DNA of 60,000 nt from Membranipora membranacea. Its lineage: Eukaryota > Bryozoa > Gymnolaemata > Cheilostomatida > Membraniporidae. Below the pieces are notes generated by a model. It did not search any database, had not been told where the DNA came from, and saw only the letters and a program-made list of their open reading frames with translations. Position 1 is the stretch's first letter; every line of letters starts with the position of its first letter. This document shows, one piece after another, positions 28,301-40,300 of this stretch. Position numbers and translations under genes: made by a program. The stretch is from positions 31,472,283-31,532,282 of the forward strand of contig OU612066.1 in NCBI GenBank assembly GCA_914767715.1, in the 5' to 3' direction.

Positions 28301-31300
28301 GCAATACGTGATCCATCATTCTTGGTCTGCTGCTTCAGGGTATTCATTGTTAACCATACATGTTTGCAGATAGCTGAGCTCAGAAAATGACAGTTTGCAA
28401 GACAATAGAAGCCTAACTCATCTGAATAAGCCCTCTTTAGAAATAAGTCCACCTTGAATAAAAAAACAGTTTATCATGATCAGATCATCATGATTATTTA
28501 AGATAAGAAATAAATATATAATCATGAGTGAGTCTAACTTTAAACCAGGCATGAATATGAATCAGAAACTATTATCTCATCTGGTTGTCCTGCAGATTTA
28601 TTGCCCTGCCATCCATTTAGATTTTGGAAATCACTGCCCTTAATGTTGATTTGTAAACAGTCCAATCTTATCGCCTGTCGATACATTGATTTCATTACAA
28701 TAAATATTAACTTGCTCTGTGAACATAACAAAGACAGACCTGCTTGACTGTTGTGTCTGGATGACATATCAGTACCTCCCGGCTAGAAGGCGGTTTCGCA
28801 GAACAATCAGCAGCATATATGGTCAATAGAGCTTTGTAGGTTGTCCCTGGAGGCAAAAGATTCAAACAGCATTGCATATTTATTTACGTAGAGGGCTTTT
28901 GATAAAGCTTTGGGTTTGATAAAGAGGGTTTTTGATAGAAGAACATTGATAAAGCCTTGGGTTCCGATGTGAAACAAAATTGAACTCACATTAAAGCCAA
29001 TATTTGAACCAATCGTGAAACATAATATTTTGAGCCTCAGGATTTATTCACAGTGAAATGGGAGAAGACACGACTAACTATAATGCTTATGGTTAACCTT
29101 TTTCGACTGGTATGAGTGAAGGCTGTTTTCGGTCTCTAAGCCATATTGGAACGTCTCTCTGTGTCCTCTCATGCTTTGCTAATAAAACAATGTGTAATTT
29201 GAAATTTAAGCCAATTGCTGTTGCATATCGCTAAAGTGTCTAGGAAAGTAAAAAACAACCACTGTTCATATCAAAGCTTTGCCATTGCGATGAACAAAAA
29301 AAAAAAAATTCGCACAAGGACATTATAGACAGTTTTCTGAGCTCTGATTTAGGCCTCAATTTGGAATTTTCCTCTCTCCAGTTTGGTACTTTTAACCCAT
29401 GCCGCATAGGAAAAACGTGCTGAAAAGAGGGTTATCTTGAAAACCGCTTATAATAGGATAAAAATTGTTTTTGATTCAAATTTTAGTATTTGCATAGTCA
29501 ATTATAGCTTTTTCTGCCAGTTTTGCGGACAATTTGGCAGAATCTTTCATGAGTTTTGTTACTAAAATTAAGACTTATCAACAGTCAAGCCTCCAATGAT
29601 TTGGAAACCCTGTCTCCCAGGGTTTTCAATGGTGCAGACTCTGAATCAAAAATCATTTTTATCCTAGCATCAGCAGTTTTCAATAAAACCTTCTTTCAGC
29701 AGGTTTTTCCTATGCGGCGTGGGTTAAAAGTACCAAACTGGAGAGAGGACAATTCCAAATTGAGGCCTAAATCAGAGCTCAAAAAACTGTTTTTTGAATG
29801 ATGTAACCTAATTTAAAATGCGAAATCCATGGTCTAGAAGGGTCTACAGTATGTTATCTCCTCTGTCATGGATTCACATTTAAATGATGATCCACTTACA
29901 GTATAACATTAGGCCTAGCCCGGGCTTGCCTAGGGCAGTTACAAGGCTGCTTTACTAACTCTACAAGTTATCAACAAACAGTATTGAACAAGGGTAGCGT
30001 AGTCAAAGATATTTTAGTGATAATTTGTGAGCGGGGAGATAACATACTGTAGACCCTTCTAGACCCTGGGTTTCCACACATTAAATTAGGTTACAACATT
30101 CAATAATGTTTTTGTGCGAAAATTTTTTCTTTTTTTGTTCATTGCAATGGCAAAGCTTTGATATGAACAGTGGTTGTTTTTTGCTTTTTTAAACACTTTA
30201 ACAATCAGGCAGTTTTCAGCAGTTCATCAAAGACAATTTCGCTAGGTTTGTCATAAATTTATCTCAGCTGTCCTGGCCTGTGGCCAGAAGAGTGATTATT
30301 GTTGATTAAGGGAAGTTCATGTTCAAGGCAATTAGATTCAGGAAAGAAGTGGTGAAAAAATAACTGTTCAGATTGTCCTCACCGTAGAGTGTATCAAGTA
30401 GGCAAACCAAGTGTGATGTTCCAAGGAAGTCTTTAACGGTGCGCTCTGCGATCTGATCAAATCTATGGAGAACAGACCTCAGCTTCTCACCGAGACAGTC
30501 AGGTTCAGTAGACCTGAAAAAGAACGTACTATATTCAAAATTTGAAATTCAGCATTGCATAAAAAAGAATATTTCATGAATAGAACTTAAAAAACTTGGT
30601 ATTGGTGCACAATAGCATAAAAAAGCGCTACTAGACAATCTTTGATTACAGCTGACAGAAAATATAAGAAAATGTATGTATTAATACCCATTCCTGTATG
30701 ATTATGTTTGTTGTGAGAGTCTTAGATATGTTAGATTGATGAGTATTGAGTTTTTGGTAGTTTCATCGATTGAAGATGTTTTGAGTGTTGCAGTAGGTGG
30801 CTAGGGAATACCCAGGGTAACTCCACTGAATGGATAGCAAGATCAGAACTTAAACCTCTCGCATGATAGCCGCAGATGGAATGAATGACGCTGTATAAGC
30901 ACCTATCATGGATTATTTACCTTTCAGGAGTTTACCCAAATCGACCCTTTTTCTGTTAACACAATATTACCTGCTGGCAGTGTTGCCTGCTGCTAAATAT
31001 AGGTCAAGCACAAAGTCAAAAATGCTGATTTTTAACACCGGTCTTATTTTAACTAGAAAGATTTTAATTAATATATATACCCCTATATCAGGAAAAAGTG
31101 TTTGTTATGTTATTTCTAGGCCATTTCGCTCAATGAAAGAAAAGGTGACATGAACCCTCAGGCAACATTCTCTTCATTATGAAAATTATGTCACATGCTT
31201 ATCTGTTTTTTACTCTCAATGATTATGTTTATTGATGTAAGCTTGATATACTATATACCTTGCATGGTGATTAATCCCTGCCATGATAGAGCTTGTGTCA

Positions 31301-34300
31301 TCCTCTTGGCTGTTGCGTGGTATCTTCTGATACTTGCGGAACCATGTTTCATAATGTTCTAGAGTCAATGAGAAACAGGGAAAAGTTGAGCCAGCATTAT
31401 TACACTAAAACTGAATGGTGAAATTTATGCTCAGGTGATAATAAATTAATATGATAAACTTTTTGGGTTAAAATCAAAATAGCATTAGTTACTGTCAAAC
31501 AATGTAAAATGTGCAAGCATCAGTGGCATTGCTGGGACCATAATGGTAAATAATGGCATTGGCAGTGCTGGAATGAAGTAAATAGCAAATTATTGTGTTA
31601 ATGTGAGAATATGAGAAACTAACTTCTAGGGGGATATTCTTTCTGTGCTCCCCTTAGCTCATGAAATGCTCTCATGACAACATTCTTTGTCCAGTCTCTG
31701 TCATTTTGAAACAATAACAACATTCTATTCAGATGCATTTGTTGTGACTTGCTCAGTTTGCTGTACTCAATGTCCCAGTAACTAGAAGTATCGACACAAT
31801 TCCTTTGTTGTGTTTCATATTCTTCTAAGATGGAAAGCACTTCGATCTGATCAGGCAGATATCCAGTCATAGCTAGAAGCGGGCCAACCTGCAACACAAT
31901 GTCATATAATAGGGATTGTAATATTGAAATTACTACCCATGAAGGGGATTGGTCAAACATTGTGTGGACAATGGCTACTGTAGCGAAATGTCAGATTCAT
32001 ATGGCTAATTTGGTAGTTAAGAGCTCTTCTCCATATGCCTAGTGCCTCCTCAGTTTGTATGACCTCTAAAAGCATTCTCTTTTTATTCATTTTTGCTTTT
32101 GACAGTTTCTTTTATCAGTGAAAAATCGTATTCTCGGTGTTAACAAGGATTGTGAAAACGGTTAGGGTTATTTGCTCTTCACTGCCAATTGTGATCGTGA
32201 TACAGGTAGGCCGCATTACCTCAAGATTAAGTTAAAGTTTCTGGGAGTCTTCTGAGGATTTTATTAAACATTTTATTAGTCTGACCTTCGTTTCTTTCTT
32301 AACAGACAGTCTACTAGAACACTATTATAGCTGGATAAATGTCTGCAGATAAGAGCTTGGTATATTTCATTGGACTTGGTCAGATTTATTATTATTGATC
32401 CTAACTGCTACCGTAATCCCTCACCTATAGATCGTGGATTTATAAGTGAAGGCGGCTGTAAGAGAGTAGCATATAGACGCGACTATCATTTGAAGCATTT
32501 TTATATTTAGCTTGGACTAAAACCTATTACGATCATGAAGCTGAATAGCTCAGTGGTAAAGTATGCGACTTGTAATTATGAAGTTGTGAGATCAAAACCC
32601 ACTGAGGCAGCTTTTTCCTCAAAACTTCTCATTATTTGTAGTGAGTGAATGTGTGCCAAAAAACTCAAATTTTTCAACAATCAGCATATCATATCTCTCT
32701 CACAGTCTTTCAAAATAATTAAAACATGCCAAGAACCTCATACACCATTCAGCAGAAACTGGAAGTATTGAGAACAGTTGAAAAGAATAACAACCTTGAC
32801 AAGACTGCAAAGGAATTGAACATTAATAGACGCTTGATTCAAAGATGGAGAGCTTCCAAACATCAACTACTGATATGATTCACTTATAAGACACGGTGTC
32901 TTATAGCTGTGGGGTGTCTTATAGCTATGGGGTGTCTTATAGCTGTGGGGTGCCTTATAACTGGAGCGTTTTTATTTTTTCTGAGGGGGGTGATTCACTT
33001 ATAAGTCCGGTGACTTATAGGTGAGGTTTTACGGTACATCGCAATCATTGCATATTATGAAGAAGTCAACTCATCCCTGCTGGATGATAATAGTTATGGG
33101 ATATCATTGGACTTTTACGTCAATGTATATGAAAAAGGAGCGCATAAATAAAGATATGCAGGTAGAGATAATGTATTAAGACCACCATAGTATAACTGGA
33201 TATAAATCTTGTATAGCTACTTGACACAAGCATTACAGTAGTACATACTTGAGCAGAGAAAATAAAGAGAAGGGCATGATCAATGACTAAATTCATTATG
33301 TATGACATTGATTTTTGCTGGAAATGTCTTAACCTTGAAGGGTAAATTTGCCTTGACATCAAGTAACTCACTTTGTGGAAATGATCCTCTTTTCCCTGCT
33401 TGTCATCAGAGGAAAGTGACAACGCTAGATGTCTGCGTAATTTCACCAACTGGCTGGTGGTGTAAAGATTTACTGCAGGGCTATTTTGGCTAAAAAAAAA
33501 ATAAAAGCTCATATAAATAGCACGTGGTAAGTGTTTGTACAAAATGTAGTTCTTTTGTTTACTTCGGTGAGTAATGTGTCTTTTAGTGGTCAATTTAAAT
33601 CTTAGACAGCAAATTTCTGCACGTCATACTTGATCCTACAATCAGGACTTATATTCCCTAGACTATTTGCTATATTTAATATCCAGAGCGTTTGTCTAAT
33701 CTGACATGTGATACTTGTTTCTTGAAACATATACCTATGATTTCAATACATATTTTCAGCTTGCTCAAGGTTATGGCACGGTATCTCAGACTGTGAATTT
33801 AGCAAGATTTTAGTAGTGTTTCCATCGATTGAACATGCCTTAGCTTCCTAGGGATCAATGTCATGGAAATGTAGTGACCAATGAGGTGGCCAAAGTGAAA
33901 TAGAAGCACTTGAAACCTCCTAACTGAAAGGATAAACATAAAATACTCTACAAATTTGACCTAGCAAAGTTCACTTTTTGATGAGATGTAAAACCCTGCA
34001 CACAAACTATTGGATACTTGGGAAAGGATGATAGAAAGGTGATTGTTTGTTTCATTAAAAATTATTGGGTTTCATGGCGCATGCCTGTTATCATATTTCG
34101 CTCCCTGCATTTTATCATTATTTTTACTAGTATTTCAACCAAGAGGTGACAATCCTTAGATATATGTCTACATCGGTTTTCTTCATATCAAAAATGAACA
34201 TAAATTTGACTGGCAGCATTGGTTTAATCATTATAATAAAATTTGGCCCCTTAATGAATCCTTGACAAAAACTTTGCCTCCAGTTAACATTAATGAGTTG

Positions 34301-37300
34301 CCATTACAAATGTATAAGCAACCTATTCCTACCTGGTATGGCACTTACCGGACTGAATTCAGTTTTTCTGTCCAAGAGGTAATGCATTCCTGGAGAACCT
34401 TGTAGATCGCTTGGCAGTGGTCAATTGTTCCGATGTTCAGGTTGTTATCATTTTTCCCATCTAGAGAATCAATCTGTAGCTGCTTCCAGCGTATCTGAAC
34501 GCCCCAAGGCTCTTCATCATTGCAATTGACAAACATGAGTAGATCATCAAACTGTACACAGCCATTCCAGACCAGGTCCAGATAGGCTCTAGCCAACTTC
34601 TCCACACAATCTTTCACCTGCAGTTTGAAATAATTCATTCCTGATGATAATAGGTCCAAGTAACTTGTAGGACCAAAATCAATTCTAGCTTATCACATGC
34701 TTATCAGGGCCACAAGCAATTATTCATCCATTTTCAACAGTCACCATTGCATGTCAAACCACACAATTATAATTTAGTTATATGGGTTTTACAAAAACAA
34801 CTTTATTTGTTTTCAGTTCGATTCTATCTTACAATATTTTCCAGCATTCTCTATTATCAGAATATTCTCATGTGTGATAATTACAAAACACGATAACAGA
34901 GCATTTGAGATGGAAACACTCACTTGGCGAAAGCGCTCTATTTTCTTATCACTCTCTGCTTCTGCTGAATTTGTACATTCTGAATGTTTTCCCTCGATAA
35001 GTGTGAGTTTGCTTTGTAGTCTATTCAGCTTCGAGAAAGAGAGTCCTGTTCTTCTGTTGGTGTCTTTTGCGGCGTGGCTGTACTCAAGCATGACATATTC
35101 ATCTAGTTCCTAAAATGATATGCCATAAATAATAATATGAAGGTTTTATATTAGACAACACTTGATTTGAAAAAATAGAATCAATCCTGCAGTAAGGTCA
35201 GTTTCTTCATGGCTTAAAGAGCTCTACCGTTATTTATGGGTGGGGGTGTATTTGAAATAATTGCGAACAAGAATGGGCCCACTCAAGGCTACGGACACCT
35301 TTTTCAAAGGATTATAACACAAAAAAAGATCATTAATTGTGATCTCACCTCAACAAGATCTTCACTGTCAGCTTTATTCGCTATCCTTCCTATCCGATAA
35401 CGACCAGTATCATTGATACTTCCAGCCTGTTGTATTGCATGCTGCTCCATATCACCAAAAAGTGCTATGGCTTGCTTTAGGGCTTCATAATACATACCAA
35501 CATGTCTCTAAACAAAAAAAGAATTGTATGCCTGTTACTATGTAATCTGTTCCATCAAAATATGTACCTAACTTTAATTTAAATTTCTGGTCCATGGTGA
35601 AGCTTAATCATCAAAACTTTGTTGGTTGGCAATTCAAATGCTGCCGTAGTTGAGCATAAAATTGACTGTGAAAAAATTCAAGGTCTATTGGATACGATTA
35701 CAGATATTGGACTCATGGAAATCAAACTTGGCATTGATTGGAAATATGTGGTAGTTGCATTACAAATGAGCTTGAGGGGTCCTTTCCAGATGCTATCCTT
35801 GATTTGGGATGTCATACGAATAGTACTAGATAGCTGGCTGTAAAATGGTTCAAATTGTCTGTGTGTAACAAATCTATGTCTTGTGTGGTTTGATGAGATT
35901 GTCTTACCATCTGTTCTGGTAGATCTGGGAATTGCTTCATGTTCTCAAACACAACTCCACATTTCTTAAGTAGTTCAGTCCGTCCATCAGTGTTTTTCAA
36001 CCCAAATATCAATGGGGAATAATAATTCAGAACACTTCTTAGGTCTATGATGGCATCAGCAGGCATTTCCTCTCTTCCAATCCTATCTCGCGCTAACTCA
36101 AGGAAATTGTTGATATTTTGACCATCTATAAGACAAAAATATCTCCATTTTCAAATTAGTTTTAGGAAAGTATTTGGTAGTGCTGTGATTGATCATTGGG
36201 AACCAAGGAATTGTATTCCACAGAGAGTGATATACATAAAGATTGTAGTCTAACACATTATCATAATACTATAGTAATGCTTTCATATTCCATTAACAAC
36301 AGGAATGGCATGGCATTTCATGTGACTTAGGAACCAGCAAAAAGTGGCTTATGAACAAAACCCGGAGGAGGATCTCAGCAAGGTGTGTGCATATGTCCTT
36401 AAAACTTCACAGTAAGGGCTATAGATACTCTTGGGAAGAAATTCAAAATAACATGGTCTTGGCTTGCTGGTATTTGAATAATCACATCCATCCCCTCTTG
36501 ATAGAGAACGGAAAGGAAGGGTACCAGTTGACTTGTGAGCAGAAGGAAATTAGAAAGGTAAGGGAAAAGAACTGAGAGATTGATCAAGTATGTTGCTGTT
36601 GGTTGTTCTAATGGAAAGACATTGATGATATGGTCTACCATCAATAAATCTCTGGCTCACCGTTAGAGCCTTAGAGCAAACTCATAACTGTCATAATGGC
36701 AAAGTTCAGTTGTTGACATCATCAAAGGTCCTGCATGCTATTTAAGAACTTTTTTTTTTCCTTACACTCTCATTCCTGTACAGCGATGACCACTCACCTT
36801 CAACATTCTCCTGAATTAGCTCCACCAACTCATGGTTGTCCACAAACTCCTGCAGGCATATTCTCTGTGCTTTTGTTAGTTTGATATCAGGTGGTACAGT
36901 CTCATTGAGGTCGGCTGAAATTTCATCTATGGTCAGTTCTCCCTGGGATAAAAATTAATTTATAATATGTGGTAACTGAGAAGCATATAACATCTATCAT
37001 GCACCTTGTGAACTGATATTAAAGTTTTGGTTGAAAAAACTCAACTAATTTGTGTTCAAACCTTGGCTTAAAAAGCTAGCCATAGAGTAAATCATATATT
37101 CACAGTCAACATAGTTTCACATGAAAAAACTAGCTGCAGCTTGTAAATTGCTATGTACTCTTTAGGTAGTCTTTAATTTGATAATTGTATTATCTCATGA
37201 TTTTAGAATATACAGAGCACATTTTTATCAAATCACTTACCCCTGGTCCAATCATTTTCAATAATATTGTCACATTTATGTTAGCAAGTTCACACAATCA

Positions 37301-40300
37301 TGTTCTAGTCTGTGAGTTTGTGTCCATTTAATTTCATCACCATATGAGTGAAATGAAGAGTAATCATAATGGTAACTGAGCTGACCTTATCACTGTAGAT
37401 TTGCTGGAAATCAAAACCAGTACCTCCAAGCTTACATTTGCTTCTAATCAACAGCAGAATTTCTGCTGCTTCTCTGAATTCCATGAGCTCCACGTAGCAC
37501 CGCACTTTTTGAAAAAACAGTGCTTGACCGATTCCTTTTACCATTTGCTTTAACTCATCAATCAGCCTTTGCGTTGATTTTGTTATTTGGCAGTATTCAC
37601 GTATATCTCTCAACTTCATTTTCATAGATCCTTTTTGCAAAGAAAAATTATTTGAAAGATTAAAGTAATGAATCTAATCAACCCATGTCTTTACATGCAA
37701 GTAGTATACTACAGCTTTTACTGCATCTTAGTGTTCGCAACTATGCACACGTAACCTCAGTTTGCTGAGACTAAGAAAGTTCAATAGAACAGCCAAATTG
37801 CCCTAGCTGAGTAAATAACAGCAAGAGTTTAGTTTTGGGAGGTTTAAGGGCATACTGCACTTTCAATAGCAAGATTTTGTATAAAACATGAGGTTGTGTA
37901 AATGTTAGCGAGCCTAAATTTCACTATTCCTGGCCTTTGTGAAGTACTATATGCTTTTCCTCCTGCAAATCATTTTTTCCTTCAGGGTCACAGCATTAAA
38001 AGATTTAACATAATAATAATGATTACCTATTGATTCCACAATGGCTTCATATGAAGTAGCAATGGAAAAGAAAATGCACTTAAGCTGCTCCAAATCCATT
38101 TCCCCTTCAGTGCTGTTCTGCACCTCCTCCTTAAAGTAGTGTTCGAATAGATCCCTATGTATGTATTCGAACTTGACACTGTTCACTATTTCAAGAGCTG
38201 GTTGAAGCTGCTGCCACAGCTGGGCTTTGCCCAGCATAGCCACAAGTCAAAAAATTTAAATAGAAAGTTGTGGCATTAAAACATCTAGCCAGTAGCTTTG
38301 AATGGAGTTTTATGAGCTCTCAAAATGTAGGGAGTATCTTCTTCCCCAGTCATCCACCATTAGTGATGACAAATGTTGTTGTTGACCAATCAGTTGCCTT
38401 TAAAATCTAGCTGAGATCCAAATCTTTTATTAATGTTGGATCCCAGACTGGGGAAGAAGATACTCCCTACATTTTGAGAGCTCATATAACTCCATGCAAA
38501 TCCACTGGCTAGATGTTTTGATGCCCCAGCTGTGGCAGCAGTGGTTTAAACTGGCCTGTTAACAGAAAGGCATTTTAAATTTGCGATGAATTCCTAAAGA
38601 ATTTAACTCGAACGCCTAATTTTTAGATGAAATGATAGCATCTAATTTAGACAATGAAATACCATTTAATTTACGCTAAATAATCAATTATAAATCATTC
38701 AAATGTATTATCTGAATGTAATATCGTCTTCATCATCATGATTGAAATTTTCCTTTTCGTTTTTTCTCAATGGCCGATTTTGTAAAACATTCTCAAAAAA
38801 TGTTAATTGTGCCAATAAAGTAAAAAAGAAAAAGAACATATGGCAGCTGTTTGTTTTGTGGATCAATGATTTGTTTTCTATTGGCTGCACCATCATATAT
38901 ATGGCGACCATAATGCATATATTTTACTCGAAAGAAGCTTTAAAAATTTGAACCAATACGCTTGATTATCACTGCCAAAAGCTGGAACTTAGAATGTACC
39001 TGGGGTGAAATTGCCATCATTTATGCTCACCGTTTAATGCTTTGAGTGTGAAGGTTCTCAGAAGATCGAATTTCTTGAGTACCGCAAGGTACTTCTGAAA
39101 TGAGCCAATCAACCTCTCAAACTCCCATGGTGACCATTGGTTACACATCTGCTTGAACATATTGGTGGAAAGGCTCTTGACCTTGATCAACCGTTCTAGA
39201 ATTCTTGCTAGAATTGTACCATCAGCTATTGTTGAAGACACATCATCAATGCTTTGTCTGCAATGGTTCAACCATTCCCGAGTCTTTGCCGATAGTGCTG
39301 GATACTTGTTATTATCATACTTTCCTGCAGAATATGATAGTATGATATTGTGAATAATAGCAGTACACCTAGTACATGAGATGGTACAATTAAAGTGACA
39401 GTCCTACTGGGCCATGCTTGGTTTGGTTTTTAAGATCTCAGGCTGAAAAGTCATTAGGGCATATGAAATAAAACGGCATGTGAACCTTATTACAGTAAAA
39501 AAGTCTAAAAATTGGGATCATAGTGGATCATAGTGATTTATGGCTTACCCCTGACCACTATGATCCAATATGAACATTGCTAAAATAATTGAAAAAAAAC
39601 CAATTGCTATTTTCCCCAATTTTCATTTTTTTATTATTTTTATTTGCCCTATGAACTCACAATATTTGATTTACTGGGGTAATATATCCATTTGTCTAAT
39701 AGGACTGACCCTTTAACAAATATAAAATAAACATTCAAAGGAGGGGATAGTAAAAAAATACAGAGTATTATAATTTCTTTTTCTAATATGACCTTGACCT
39801 AAATAATAAGCTTATTCGCCTGTCAATAGACGTCTGTTGTCAAGGCGACCACATTATTTACTAGGCGTGCATTCAGGCGAATGAAATGGCACTAAAAATT
39901 ATTTTTAGCCAATAATAGAGGCGACCAAGTCTGATGAAAACAGCTTTACAACAGCGATTCGAATAAACACATTAATCACAATTTTACCATGTTTGTTTTT
40001 GAGTAATGGCTGGTGACCTTGAGTTCTTTGCTGCTGTCCTGTTATCATAACCTTGACGCCTAAAAATAAATCTGTTAGCCACTTGTTAGGCGTGCTATTA
40101 TTAAGGGGTCCAAAATTAACTCAAGCAGGTTTTATCACGACCAGGTTTTATTGAGTGCCTCTCCTTCAATAAATGCCTATAAATCATTTATTGATTTATT
40201 ATCTTGGACGTGTATTAACCAGCGAATAAGCTTAATGTGAGCTCAAACCTTATCAATTCTGTATTATTATTTGAAGTTTTTGAAGTTTGTTTATTGCCTA

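Larger units (their letters stand above)
32409..33036 (+). mobile_element. Pogo/Tigger-like DNA element with TIRs, TA flanks and an open HTH ORF
   Basis: The ends are inverted repeats of about 42 bp, starting CCGTAATCCCTCACCTATAG on the left and ending with GGTGAGGTTTTACGG on the right. TA lies at each outer edge (32409-32410 and 33035-33036), the target preferred by pogo/mariner elements. Inside are a 50-codon ORF with a transposase-like HTH (32726-32878), an 18-bp tandem repeat (32896-32964) and a tRNA-like stretch (32541-32612). It is too short (628 bp) for a full transposase, so it is non-autonomous. Confidence 0.78.

Noticed and set aside
29556-29801. 81-codon open frame
   Set aside because: It lies within a hairpin MITE arm and loop and is not kept open in the second copy at 49971-50468.
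33120-33593. 157-codon minus-strand frame as a stand-alone gene
   Set aside because: Only 33372-33489 is an exon; the rest is intron readthrough with no family similarity.
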